From: DASWZN01 sp036404435
GTDB lineage: Bacteria > Acidobacteriota > Terriglobia > Bryobacterales > Bryobacteraceae
NCBI GenBank assembly: GCA_036404435.1
Contig: DASWZN010000060.1
Location: 1 to 64,000, forward strand
DNA length: 64,000 bases
Reading direction: 5' to 3'
A program made the position numbers and the translations under genes. Positions 42,221-50,926 of this stretch are shown in pieces. Within the stretch, counting starts at the first letter, position 1; the number at the start of each line of letters is the position of its first letter. Below the pieces are notes generated by a model. That model worked only from the letters and a program-made list of their open reading frames with translations, was not told the origin of the DNA and made no database searches.

Positions 42221-43174
42221 TCAACCCCTGATAACTCTGTTGCGCAATACGCCGATTCTCTCGATCTCGAGTTCCATCACGTCCCCGGGCCGCACCCAGC
42301 GGTCGAGCTCGAGCCCGCAGCCCGTGCCGACCGTGCCCGATCCGATTACGTCCCCCGGGTACACGGCATCGTCTTTGGTCAGAAACTCGATCATGTCTTC
42401 GAACTTCCAGTACATGCTTTGCGAATTGCCCCGCGACCAGACTTCTCCATTGATGCGCGCCGTCATCTCCAGCTTGTACGGATCGCCCACTTCGTCCGGC
42501 GTCACGAGGCACGGCCCCAGCGCCGTGGCCCAGTCCTTGCCCTTGGCCGGCCCCAACCGCACCTTCATTTCCTTGCGCTGAACGTCCCGCGCGCTGAAGT
42601 CGTTCATCACCGTGAATCCGGCGATGTACTCCCGCGCGTTCTCCGCTTTGATGTTGCGGCCCCCTTTCCCGATCACGGCGGCCAGTTCCAGCTCGTAGTC
42701 GAACTTCTCCGTAAAAGACGGCCAGAGCACGTCCGCCTCGGGGCCCAGAATGTTGCGGTGGCCGCCCTTGTAGTACACCGGCATCTCGTACCACTCCTGC
42801 GGCATGGGCTCTCCGCGCTTGGCGAAGCCGGCCTTCACGTGGTCCTCGAACGCGAAGAAGTCCCGCAGCGAGGTTGGGTTCGGCAGAGGCGCAAGCAGCC
42901 GCACGTCGGCCGGCGCATGGATGCCCGGCGCGCCCGGCTCGAGCGCGGCCAGCGCTTCGCTCGCGTAACACCGCGCCGTCGCGCCTTCCTCCAGGAACTC
43001 GAGCATGTTGTCCGGCAGCACCACCGCGGCCAGTTTCGCCGGGCGCGGCTCGCCCCTGCGCTCCAGCAGCCGCTCGCACGCCAGGTTGAGATCCACGATT
43101 CCCGCCTCCGTCACCGCTCCCACGCGCTGCCGCGGGCCCAGCGCCGTGCGGATTTCGAACGTGCAGAGCTTCAT
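42221..43174 (-). CDS. Fumarylacetoacetate hydrolase family protein
   Basis: The 317-residue protein has the FAH fold: LRDFFAFEDHVKAGFAKRGE, metal-binding acidic residues in DYELELAAVIGKGGRNI, GFTVMNDFSARDVQRKEMK and GSGTVGTGCGLELDRW. In this operon it should split fumarylacetoacetate to fumarate and acetoacetate. No maleylacetoacetate isomerase lies beside it, so either the isomerase is elsewhere or this enzyme accepts maleylacetoacetate directly. Its start overlaps the hpd stop as ATGA. Confidence 0.88.
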   Translation of the reverse strand: MKLCTFEIRTALGPRQRVGAVTEAGIVDLNLACERLLERRGEPRPAKLAAVVLPDNMLEFLEEGATARCYASEALAALEPGAPGIHAPADVRLLAPLPNPTSLRDFFAFEDHVKAGFAKRGEPMPQEWYEMPVYYKGGHRNILGPEADVLWPSFTEKFDYELELAAVIGKGGRNIKAENAREYIAGFTVMNDFSARDVQRKEMKVRLGPAKGKDWATALGPCLVTPDEVGDPYKLEMTARINGEVWSRGNSQSMYWKFEDMIEFLTKDDAVYPGDVIGSGTVGTGCGLELDRWVRPGDVMELEIERIGVLRNRVIRG

Positions 43175-44298
43175 TCGAGATTGCCCCGGAGCGCCTGCTC
43201 GCGCTCGATCGCCTCGAACAGCGCCTTGAAGTTCCCTTTGCCGAAACCGCGGCTCCCCTTGCGCTGGATCACCTCGAAGAACAGCGTCGGGCGGTCCTCC
43301 ACCGGCTTGGTGAAGATCTGCAGCATGTAGCCCTCGTCGTCGCGGTCCGCCAGTATGCCGAGTTCGCCCAGCCCTTCCAGCGGCTCGTCGATCCGCCCCA
43401 CCCGCTGCTCCAGGTCTTCGTAGTAAGCGCTCGGAACCCGCAGGAACTCCACCCCCTGATGGCGCATTTTTGACACCGTGGAAACGATATCATTCGTCCC
43501 TAATGCAATGTGTTGGATGCCCGGCCCCCGGTAGAAATCGAGATACTCCTCGATCTGCGACTTGCGCCTGCCCGCGGCCGGCTCGTTGATCGGGAACTTG
43601 ATGCGGTCGTTTCCGTTCGCCATCACTTTCGACATCAGCGCGGAGTATTCGGTACTGATGTCGCGGTCGTCGAAGGTCTGGTAGAGCCGGAATCCCATCA
43701 CCCGCTCGTAGAACCGCACCCAGGCGTTCATCTCTCCCAGGGCGACGTTCGCCACCATGTGGTCTACGTACTTCAGGCCCACCGGACGCGCCACCGCGTC
43801 TTCGCCGGCGACGGCCGCAAAGCCGGGCAGAAACGCGCCGCGGTACTCTCCGCGCTCCACAAAAGTGTGGATCGTGTCGCCATACGCCGCGATCGCCGCC
43901 AGCTTCACATCTCCGTTCTCGTCGCGCAGCGAATGCGGCTCGCTCACGCCCCGCGCCCCGCGGCTCACCGTCTCGCGGTACGCCGACTCCGCGTCGTCCA
44001 CCTCGAGCGCGATGCCGTGTACGCCGTCTCCATGGATCCGCACGTGCTCGGCGATGGGATCGTCCGGCCGCAGCGCGCTGGTCAGCACGAAGCGGATCTT
44101 GCCCTGCTGGAGCACATACGAAGCTCGCCCGCGCACGCCGGTCTCCGGTCCGCTGTACGCCGCCAGTTTCATCCCGAAGGCGGAGCGGTAGTAGTGGGCC
44201 GCCTGTTTCGCGTTGCCGACGTAAAACTCGACGTGGTCCGTCGCTTTCAGAACCAGAAAGTCCCTTGCTTTGATGGTGCTCTCTGCCACCTCTGCCAT
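43171..44298 (-). CDS. hpd: 4-hydroxyphenylpyruvate dioxygenase
   Basis: The 375-residue protein has two VOC domains. The C-terminal one holds the iron ligands: His in YVDHMVANVALGEMN, His in GPGIQHIALGTNDIV and Glu in LFFEVIQRKGSRGFGKGNFK. It converts 4-hydroxyphenylpyruvate to homogentisate. GGGGAG precedes ATG 44298 at a good distance. It is the first gene of a five-gene operon and is transcribed divergently from phenylalanine hydroxylase. Confidence 0.95.
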   Translation of the reverse strand: MAEVAESTIKARDFLVLKATDHVEFYVGNAKQAAHYYRSAFGMKLAAYSGPETGVRGRASYVLQQGKIRFVLTSALRPDDPIAEHVRIHGDGVHGIALEVDDAESAYRETVSRGARGVSEPHSLRDENGDVKLAAIAAYGDTIHTFVERGEYRGAFLPGFAAVAGEDAVARPVGLKYVDHMVANVALGEMNAWVRFYERVMGFRLYQTFDDRDISTEYSALMSKVMANGNDRIKFPINEPAAGRRKSQIEEYLDFYRGPGIQHIALGTNDIVSTVSKMRHQGVEFLRVPSAYYEDLEQRVGRIDEPLEGLGELGILADRDDEGYMLQIFTKPVEDRPTLFFEVIQRKGSRGFGKGNFKALFEAIEREQALRGNLE

Positions 44299-44329
44299 AG
44301 CGTGCTCCCCGTGAAGAATGCTTAAGCTC

Positions 44330-44358
44330 AGTGTAGCACCACCTCCAGGTGGTTGCTA
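44330..44358. promoter_or_regulatory. Inverted repeat and -10 box between hpd and phhA
   Basis: ACCACCT-CC-AGGTGGT (44338-44353) is a perfect 7-bp palindrome extended to TAGC...GCTA (44334-44358) with one extra base. It overlaps the minus-strand -10 TACACT (44330-44335) of hpd. A regulator bound here could control both directions. The regulator is unknown. Confidence 0.5.
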
Positions 44359-44410
44359 TTCTCCCGCGCCCTTGTTACTGTATGGACAAGGAACCACTCG
44401 GAGGGGCACT

Positions 44411-45340
44411 ATGCCGCAAGCCGCCGGTTTGTCGACCCCGGGGCTCACCACCGGCCACGCTGCTTTCGTCGAGGAAGCGCGCTCCCGGGGTGAACTCTAC
44501 ATCGAGCAGGTCTATAGCCTCTATGCCGAACAGAACCAGGACTCTTGGCGCCGGCTGTTTCAGCGCATCCGCCCGCGCTGGGAGCGCTACGCCAACGACC
44601 ATTTCCTGCGCGGAATCGAGCTGCTCCACCTGCCGCCCGACCGCATCCCCCGCCTCGCCGATGTCAACCTGACCCTGGAGCCGCTGACGGGCTTCCAGGC
44701 CAAGGCGGTCAGCGGCTACGTCCCGTCGTATCTGTTCTTCGACTGCCTGCGCCGCCGCGAGTTCCCCACCACCATCACCATCCGCCCCGAGGACAAGCTC
44801 GACTACCTGCCCGAGCCCGACATATTCCACGACATCGCCGGCCACGTCCCCATGCACACCGACCGCGCCTTCGCCGACACGCTGGTTCGCTTCGGCGACT
44901 GCGCCCACACGGCCGTCGAGACCATCGCGCAAGTTCGAGACGAGAGAGAGAAGTGCCGGCGCCTGACCAGCATCATGAAGGCGCTCTCCCGGTTCTTCTG
45001 GTTCACCGTGGAATTCGGCCTCATGCGCGGTCCCCGCGGCGTGTGCGCCTACGGCAGCGGCCTGCTCAGCTCCTACGGCGAGCTCGAGCACGCCATCGAA
45101 TCGGACGAGGTGCAACGCTACCCCATCCAGCTCGAATGGCTGATCAACCAGGGCGCGGAGATCGACCACTACCAGCCGCTGCTTTTCATCGTCGATGGGT
45201 TCGACCACCTGTTCGACCTGGTCGGACAACTAGAGCGCTGGATGCGCGACGGCAAGCTAGACAACGTAGCCCCCGGCCTCCCCGAGATCTCCGAAAGCGA
45301 CCTGCGCAGCTTCCTCGAAGCGGAAACCGCGCGGCACTGA
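44411..45340 (+). CDS. phhA: Phenylalanine-4-hydroxylase (aromatic amino acid hydroxylase)
   Basis: ATG 44411 follows GGAGGGG and gives 309 residues. The non-heme iron ligands are His-His in DIFHDIAGHVPMHTD and Glu in FWFTVEFGLM; VPSYLFFDCLRRREFPTTIT is the pterin-side region. The enzyme makes tyrosine from phenylalanine using tetrahydropterin and O2. It lacks the N-terminal regulatory ACT domain, as usual in bacteria. No pterin dehydratase gene is beside it. It feeds the divergent homogentisate operon. Confidence 0.9.
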   Translation: MPQAAGLSTPGLTTGHAAFVEEARSRGELYIEQVYSLYAEQNQDSWRRLFQRIRPRWERYANDHFLRGIELLHLPPDRIPRLADVNLTLEPLTGFQAKAVSGYVPSYLFFDCLRRREFPTTITIRPEDKLDYLPEPDIFHDIAGHVPMHTDRAFADTLVRFGDCAHTAVETIAQVRDEREKCRRLTSIMKALSRFFWFTVEFGLMRGPRGVCAYGSGLLSSYGELEHAIESDEVQRYPIQLEWLINQGAEIDHYQPLLFIVDGFDHLFDLVGQLERWMRDGKLDNVAPGLPEISESDLRSFLEAETARH

Positions 45341-45376
45341 GCACCGCGACCGTCAGGGAGCGGACCGCTCACTCAG

Positions 45377-46237
45377 TTAGTGGAAGCCGCAGATGATGAA
45401 GTGTTGCGCGGATCGCTCACGCGGCACAGTGAAAATCGTGTTGCCGTGCCACTCGGTATCGTTCAGTCCGTCGTAACAGCCCCACATACGTATCCGGCCG
45501 ATTCGCCGGCCGTTCGCAGCCCTGTACAGGTCCACCGTGTATCTATCCCAGTCGATAAAAGCCGGACCCCACCCTTCGCCCCCCTGCATCTTCCTGGGTC
45601 CGTAGCTCATAACCGCCAAAAGGTGGCCGCCAGGAGACAATAAGCCCGGGCAGTTGGGCCAGTAGTAGTTCTCTGTCTTGTCGAACCTCTTGCCCGCGTA
45701 CGTTAGGGGCCTTTCGTTCCAAACCCCCTCAAATGGCCCAGCGGACGAGAAATCTTGATAAGTGAGCGGCATCACGGCTGCCGCGGCCCACTCGGGCGGG
45801 GAGAGACGGCGCAGGCCTGTGATCCGCCGTTCCGGGTGTCCAGTCAGCGCGGGAAATCTGAACGCGTATTGTTGAAGGCTGGTGCGGTGAGGCGGAACGG
45901 GGCGGCCGAACGCAGGCCGGTTCGCAAGGGCGATAAGGACCTCTTCTGGGTCATGTGGCGATTTCCGGAACTCGTAATCCTCAAAGGTTTCGCCTGTCCT
46001 TTGGTCGTACGAGAAGAAGCGGTTCATAACGGGCTCACCATTGGGATATCTCCAGGGCTCGGGCAGGGAGACAGCCTCACACCCGCTGGACAGCGACTTG
46101 ACGTGTAGCATCGGCCTCGACGCCCAGTCGTCGTGCCAGTAGCAATAGCATCTGTCCAAGGCCACCCACAGCAACGCCGCTGTTACCCCTAGCAGGCCTC
46201 CCAACCACCACAGGATCACCTTGCGTCTTCTTGACAT
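45377..46237 (-). CDS. Hypothetical membrane-anchored protein
   Basis: ATG 46237 lies one base after the pectinesterase stop and gives 286 residues. MSRRRKVILWWLGGLLGVTA begins a single N-terminal membrane helix with positive residues before it, so the rest should be outside the cytoplasmic membrane. The body has many Trp, Tyr and Pro residues (FIDWDRYTVDLYRAANGRRI, GRIRMWGCYDGLNDTEWHG) and looks like a beta-rich domain, with no family recognised. Co-transcription with the pectinesterase is likely. Confidence 0.6.
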   Translation of the reverse strand: MSRRRKVILWWLGGLLGVTAALLWVALDRCYCYWHDDWASRPMLHVKSLSSGCEAVSLPEPWRYPNGEPVMNRFFSYDQRTGETFEDYEFRKSPHDPEEVLIALANRPAFGRPVPPHRTSLQQYAFRFPALTGHPERRITGLRRLSPPEWAAAAVMPLTYQDFSSAGPFEGVWNERPLTYAGKRFDKTENYYWPNCPGLLSPGGHLLAVMSYGPRKMQGGEGWGPAFIDWDRYTVDLYRAANGRRIGRIRMWGCYDGLNDTEWHGNTIFTVPRERSAQHFIICGFH

Positions 46238-46238
46238 G

Positions 46239-47216
46239 TCAGCTCGGGCTCCAGCCGTCGCTGCCCTTAAGGAACACCTCCGGCGCGAAGGCCGCTGCAG
46301 CAGCGGACGTAAGCGTATGCGCCCATGCGACGCGGGCCGCATGGTTGGCGCCGGCCCCGGTCGAGCCCAGTTCCGCGAACCAGGCGGTCTTCTCGTTCGC
46401 GGGGGTGTGGTTCCAGTTATCCCAGCCCTCGGGGCGAATGTGGGCTCCCATCCAGCAATCCAGGAAGATCGCCCGCGCGCAGGATCGCCAGGGCCGGCCT
46501 AGCAACACGCCGGCGCCCTCGGCCGCAGCGGGCGCGCCGGTCAATCGGCAATCTCGAAAGACGAACCCCGTGGGCTCGTCGGACCGTGTTCTGCGATGCG
46601 CCGCAATGTAGCCGGCTCCGCGGCTGTGGATCTCGCAATGATCGAAGACCGCCGCCGCGTTCCCGAAAATGAAATCGACATGGCCCTCGATGAAACAGTC
46701 GCGATAATACTGCCGGCCCGACGCGGCGTAGAGCGTGTCCTGCCAACCCGAGAACCGGCAGTTGCGGAACACGGCCCGGTCGGAGTGAATCGACAAGGCG
46801 ACCGCCTGCGTCCCCACGCCGAAGCTGTTCTCGAACGTGATGTTCTCGGCCTCGAAAGCGGCGCCGTCCACCTCGATCGCCGGGCTGAAGAAGGTTCCAC
46901 CGGCATTCGCCGCGCCCATGCTGTACGTGATGACGGTGGAAGCGGCATCGCGGCCCTGCAGGGTCACGCGCGGGCTGTCCTGTGGGACTTTCAGACGCTC
47001 ATGATACACGCCCGGCCGGATCTCCAGAATCACGCGGCCCACCTTCTCCGGCGGGTGGTCCAGCACGTGATCGACGGCTCGCTGTATGGTCTGAAACTCG
47101 CCGCTGCCGTCGGCCGCCACCACCGCCCGGATCGTTTCGGCCGCCGCCGGGTTCGGCATCGCGGTCACAACCGCCGGCAGGCCCGCCGCCGCGAGGAACT
47201 CTCTCCGTGTTGGCAT
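46239..47216 (-). CDS. Tat-exported pectinesterase
   Basis: ATG 47216 starts MPTRREFLAAAGLPAVVTAM, a twin-arginine signal, in a 325-residue protein. Pectin methylesterase motifs are present in order: EFQTIQRAVD, PGVYHERL, TQAVAL, GWQDTLY, the catalytic DFIFGNAAAVF and LGRPW. It removes methyl esters from pectin, which readies it for the polygalacturonases encoded 5-10 kb away. It is divergent from the sugar kinase gene. Confidence 0.9.
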   Translation of the reverse strand: MPTRREFLAAAGLPAVVTAMPNPAAAETIRAVVAADGSGEFQTIQRAVDHVLDHPPEKVGRVILEIRPGVYHERLKVPQDSPRVTLQGRDAASTVITYSMGAANAGGTFFSPAIEVDGAAFEAENITFENSFGVGTQAVALSIHSDRAVFRNCRFSGWQDTLYAASGRQYYRDCFIEGHVDFIFGNAAAVFDHCEIHSRGAGYIAAHRRTRSDEPTGFVFRDCRLTGAPAAAEGAGVLLGRPWRSCARAIFLDCWMGAHIRPEGWDNWNHTPANEKTAWFAELGSTGAGANHAARVAWAHTLTSAAAAAFAPEVFLKGSDGWSPS

Positions 47217-47255
47217 CACGAACAGCTTGTCAGATTCGCGAGGCTGGCGTCCAAC

Positions 47256-47285
47256 TTGACATCGCCGGTGCGGGAAGGCCATATT
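47256..47285 (+). promoter_or_regulatory. Promoter of the sugar kinase gene
   Basis: TTGACA (47256-47261) and CATATT (47280-47285) are 18 bp apart. The predicted start, near 47292, is at or next to ATG 47293, so the message would be leaderless or nearly so. Confidence 0.4.
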
Positions 47286-47292
47286 TCGAAGA

Positions 47293-48375
47293 ATGGCTCA
47301 GTCTCTCGGTATTCCTCAGGATGGCGCCCTGGACCTGGTGTCGCTCGGCGCGCTGGTTCACCGCTTGGACCCGGGTATCGTCCCGTTTCGCAAAGCCGTC
47401 CAATGCCAGATCCACGTCAGCGGCGGCGAGTTCAATGTCGCCGCCAATCTGGCGGACTGCTTCGGCCTGCGGACAGGCATCGCCACCGCCATGGTCGACT
47501 ACCCCATCGGCGATCTGATCGCGGAGCGCGTCAAGGCAATGGGGGTTAAGCCCTTCTACAAGCGCTTCCGGCACGACGGCGTGCGCGGGCCGAACATGGC
47601 GGCCGTCTACAGCGACCGCGGGTACGGCGTGCGGCCGGCGGTGGTGTTCTACAACCGATCGAACGAGGCCGCGGCCCAGCTCAAACCCGGCGACTTCGAC
47701 TGGAAGACGATCTTTCAGGGCGGCGTGCGCTGGTTTCACAGCGGCGGAATTTTTGCGGCGCTCTCGGAAACCACCGCGGAGCTGGTGATCGAAGGCATGC
47801 AGGCAGCCAAGGCCGCCGGCGCGTTCGTCTCCCTCGACCTCAACTTCCGCGAGAAACTCTGGAGGGTATCCGGAGGCGCGGACCGCGCTCAGGAAGTGCT
47901 GGGCCGCATCGTGAAGAACGTCGACGTTCTGGTCGGCAACGAGGAAGACCTGCAGAAGGGCCTCGGAATCCCCGGTCCCGCGGTCGCCGCGCAGTCCAAG
48001 CTCGACCCTAGCGCCTTCTTCGCGATGATCTCGCAGGTAGTGGAGCGCTACCCCGGCATCAAGGCGGTCGCCACCACTCTGCGCGAGGTCCACTCCACCA
48101 ACCGGCACAGTTGGGGCGCGGTGGCCTGGGTCGCCGGCGAGACCTGCGTCTCGCCCATCTGTGAGCTGGACGTTTACGACCGCGTCGGCGGTGGAGACGG
48201 GTTCGCCTCCGGTTTCTTCTTCGGCCTGCTGGCGGGCGAGGCGCCGCAAGAATGCGTCAGGCTCGGCTGGGCCCACGGGGCGCTACTCACTACGTTTCCC
48301 GGAGACACCACCATGGCCAACGCGGACCAGGTTCGCGCCTTCGCCCGGGGCGGTTCGGCGCGCATCCAGCGCTAA
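47293..48375 (+). CDS. PfkB-family sugar kinase, 2-keto-3-deoxygluconate kinase-like
   Basis: The 360-residue protein has the ribokinase-fold landmarks: GGEFNVAANLADCFGL near the N-terminus, SLDLNFREKLW, VLVGNEEDL and the active-site DRVGGGDGFASGFFFGLLAG with catalytic Asp. KDG kinases phosphorylate 2-keto-3-deoxygluconate, the last common intermediate of galacturonate breakdown. The setting beside pectinesterase and a hexuronate-type transporter supports this assignment; fructokinase-type activity remains possible. No aldolase gene lies nearby. Confidence 0.8.
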   Translation: MAQSLGIPQDGALDLVSLGALVHRLDPGIVPFRKAVQCQIHVSGGEFNVAANLADCFGLRTGIATAMVDYPIGDLIAERVKAMGVKPFYKRFRHDGVRGPNMAAVYSDRGYGVRPAVVFYNRSNEAAAQLKPGDFDWKTIFQGGVRWFHSGGIFAALSETTAELVIEGMQAAKAAGAFVSLDLNFREKLWRVSGGADRAQEVLGRIVKNVDVLVGNEEDLQKGLGIPGPAVAAQSKLDPSAFFAMISQVVERYPGIKAVATTLREVHSTNRHSWGAVAWVAGETCVSPICELDVYDRVGGGDGFASGFFFGLLAGEAPQECVRLGWAHGALLTTFPGDTTMANADQVRAFARGGSARIQR

Positions 48376-48378
48376 GGC

Positions 48379-49650
48379 TCAATCCAACTTCGCGGGCGTG
48401 AGCGTGGGCGACAGCGCCTGCACGATGCCCAGCGCCACCAGGTACGCAAGACCCGCCACGATGAACAGTGGCACGTAGCTGTGGGTCCAGTGCACCACTT
48501 GCCCCACTGAAAGCTGGAACAGCACACCCGCCGCCGCCCCGACCATGCCGCCGAAACCGGTGACGCTGGCTACCGCCGACTTCGGAAACATATCGGAAGC
48601 CAGCGTGAAAACATTCGCCGACCATCCCTGGTGCGCCGCCATGGCCAGCCCGATCAGCCCCACCACCAGCCAGAGATTGTGCATGTAGGGAGCGATGATC
48701 ACCGGCAGCACGAGCAGCGCACACAGCAGCATCGTTCCCTTGCGTGCGGCGTTGAGGCTCCGGCCGCCCGTCATCGCGAACCCTGAAAGCCATCCACCCG
48801 ACACGCTTCCGATGGTCGAAATGCCGTAGCACACCACCACCGGCAGCCGATTGGTGTGGATATCCAGATGGAACGTCGACTGCAGGTAGGCCGGCAGCCA
48901 GAACAGGTAGAACCACCAGATCGGGTCCGTCAACGCCTTGGCGAGCGCGAAGGCCCAGGTCTCCTTGCACGGAATGATGCGCAACCAAGGCACGCTGGCG
49001 GCCGATGCATCCTCGCGGTCGCTCTGGATGTGCGCCAGTTCGGACCCAGAGAGCCGCGGATGCTCCTCCGGCCGGTGATAAAGCCACAGCCAGAACAGCA
49101 GCCAGATGAAACCCGATGCGCCGGTCACCACGAATGTTCCGCGCCATCCCACCCGCTCCTTCAGGAAGACGACGATGATGGGGACGACGATCGCGCCCAC
49201 GTTGGCTCCCGAGTTGAAAATGCCGGTCGCCAGCGCGCGTTCCTTCTTGGGAAACCACTCGGCCACGGTCTTGATGCAGGCCGGGAAGTTCGCGGCCTCG
49301 CCCAGCCCCAGAAAGAACATGGCGATCGCGAACGTGAGGACGGAAGTGGCCGCTCCCGGAGACATGGCGGAGAAGCTCCAGAGAACGATGGCCAGCGCGA
49401 AGCCGAGGCGTGTGCCCAGGCGGTCGGTCAGCCTTCCGGCGCATACCAGCCCGATGGCGTACGCAGCCGTGAAAGCCGTGGTCATGTAGGAATACTGCCG
49501 GCTGTCCCACTTGAAGATGCCTTGCAGTTCCGGGTTCAAGTAGGCCAGTACGCCGCGGTCCACGTAAGCGATCACGGTCGCAAAGAACAGCAGCGCACAC
49601 ACGGTCCAGCGGAGATGCGTCATCCGGGGTACGGCGGTGGTCGAGTTCAT
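48379..49650 (-). CDS. MFS transporter, hexuronate (ExuT/GudP) type
   Basis: The 423-residue protein has 12 predicted membrane helices. The anion:cation symporter signatures are clear: AYVDRGVLAYLNPELQGIF near the N-terminus and GLGEAANFPACIKTVAEWFP with KKERALATGIFNSGANVGA. It would import galacturonate or glucuronate with protons. It is convergent with the sugar kinase (3 bp apart) and codirectional with the LysR gene. Confidence 0.85.
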   Translation of the reverse strand: MNSTTAVPRMTHLRWTVCALLFFATVIAYVDRGVLAYLNPELQGIFKWDSRQYSYMTTAFTAAYAIGLVCAGRLTDRLGTRLGFALAIVLWSFSAMSPGAATSVLTFAIAMFFLGLGEAANFPACIKTVAEWFPKKERALATGIFNSGANVGAIVVPIIVVFLKERVGWRGTFVVTGASGFIWLLFWLWLYHRPEEHPRLSGSELAHIQSDREDASAASVPWLRIIPCKETWAFALAKALTDPIWWFYLFWLPAYLQSTFHLDIHTNRLPVVVCYGISTIGSVSGGWLSGFAMTGGRSLNAARKGTMLLCALLVLPVIIAPYMHNLWLVVGLIGLAMAAHQGWSANVFTLASDMFPKSAVASVTGFGGMVGAAAGVLFQLSVGQVVHWTHSYVPLFIVAGLAYLVALGIVQALSPTLTPAKLD

Positions 49651-49806
49651 GAGAGGTCAGGCGGACGGTTCACATGTATCAGCATACGCGCCTGCAAGCG
49701 GCCTGGGCGGGCGGAATCGCCTGCCCCACGGCACTGTAGGCCCTGCGGCCCTTCGAAGTCAACTCGGAAACGGTGAACCGATGCTTGAGCGAAATCGAAC
49801 GATCCC

Positions 49807-50718
49807 TCATGCCACGCCGCGGGTGGAGTCCGGCGGCGGGCTCAGCGAGGCCTGCAGGAGCTTCGCGATGGAGTCCGTGAGTGGCCGCGGGTAGTTCGTC
49901 TGCGGCATAGCCAGAGCCTGCCTGCGGACCAGACGGCCGCCGGCCACCCGGAAGGTCTGGAACGCCTTCGGCCCGCGCAGGGCGAACTGCGGAAGGATCG
50001 AATAGCCGAACCCGGCTTCGACCAGCCGCTTGATGGCCTCCGTGTCGTCGGCCTCCATGACCACCCGCAAGCTCACTCCAGCCTCCTTGAAGAAGCGGTC
50101 GATAATGGACCGCATGTTGCTCCTTGGTGGGTAAAGAAGGAACGGAACGTGCGCCAGAGCGGCCGCCTGAAGCGTGACCGTGGTGTTGGCAACCGTTTGC
50201 GCGGGACGCGGGCGCAGCCCCAAAAGCTCCTCTTCGAACAGCGGCAGGATCCTCAGCCTCTCCTCCGGGTAAGGCAGCGAAATCAATCCCAGGTCGAAGT
50301 GCCGGTCGAGCAGTCCAGCCACGATTTCCTCCGTAGCGGCCACGGTCACGGTGATTTCCGTCTGTGGGAATCGCTTGCGCATCAGGCGCAGCGGCTGCCC
50401 CAGACGGTGAATCAGCGTGGTGGCGCCGGTGGCGAAACGAAAGGGGCGGGCATCCTTGGCCGGATCGCTCTCAAAGGAGTGGTGGATTTCCCGGAACTGC
50501 TCGATCACGCGCCGGGCGTGTTCGGCCAGCCGGAACGCGTTCGGCGTGGGCACAATCCTCTTTCCGGCGCGCACGAAAAGGTCCGCCTTTAATTCGTCGG
50601 ACAGACTGTGGATCTGAACGCTGATCGCCCCCGGCGACAGGTTGACTCTCTCGGCCGCCCTGGTGACGCTCGACGATTCCATGACGGCCAGGAAGAGTTC
50701 CAGTTGGCGTATATCCAT
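49807..50718 (-). CDS. LysR-family transcriptional regulator
   Basis: The 303-residue protein opens with the LysR helix-turn-helix (MDIRQLELFLAVMESSSVTR, NLSPGAISVQIHSLSDEL), followed by the two-lobed effector-binding domain (ITVTVAATEEIVAGLLDRHF, FDLGLISLPY). It is divergent from the tagaturonate epimerase gene, and a LysR-type box lies in the shared intergenic region. It probably activates uronate genes in response to an uronate intermediate. Confidence 0.9.
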   Translation of the reverse strand: MDIRQLELFLAVMESSSVTRAAERVNLSPGAISVQIHSLSDELKADLFVRAGKRIVPTPNAFRLAEHARRVIEQFREIHHSFESDPAKDARPFRFATGATTLIHRLGQPLRLMRKRFPQTEITVTVAATEEIVAGLLDRHFDLGLISLPYPEERLRILPLFEEELLGLRPRPAQTVANTTVTLQAAALAHVPFLLYPPRSNMRSIIDRFFKEAGVSLRVVMEADDTEAIKRLVEAGFGYSILPQFALRGPKAFQTFRVAGGRLVRRQALAMPQTNYPRPLTDSIAKLLQASLSPPPDSTRGVA

Positions 50719-50790
50719 TCGATGCCTCCCGGCGGCCGGGCGGCGTTGCCGCCTGCGACGTTCGCAGCGGTAGAGGCCTGGCGCCGATCA

Positions 50791-50805
50791 TTTAATGTTA
50801 CTAAA
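50791..50805. promoter_or_regulatory. LysR-type binding box
   Basis: TTTAATGTTACTAAA is a TTTA-N7-TAAA dyad. It centres at about -65 from the predicted start of the uxaE promoter, the usual location of the LysR recognition site. Confidence 0.5.
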
Positions 50806-50827
50806 CGTTGCGTTCCGGCAATCGGGT

Positions 50828-50856
50828 TTGACAGCCCGCGGCAGTGCCACTATAGT
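50828..50856 (+). promoter_or_regulatory. Near-consensus sigma70 promoter of the uxaE operon
   Basis: TTGACA (50828-50833), a 17-bp spacer and TATAGT (50851-50856) make the best promoter in the window. Transcription would start near 50863, 60 nt before uxaE. Confidence 0.7.
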
Positions 50857-50902
50857 TGCCCAAGGGATGCGGTCCCCCTCGCGGCCGCATCCTCGGTGCG
50901 AT

Positions 50903-50926
50903 ATGAAACGAAGCGTTTCGCCATGA
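50903..50926 (+). promoter_or_regulatory. Palindrome and 7-codon leader frame ahead of uxaE
   Basis: GAAACG-AAG-CGTTTC (50905-50919) is a perfect palindrome ending 3 bases before ATG 50923. A short frame, ATG 50903 to TGA 50926 (MKRSVSP), covers it and overlaps the uxaE start as ATGA. No other Shine-Dalgarno sequence is visible. It could be an operator or a leader hairpin with coupled translation. Confidence 0.35.
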
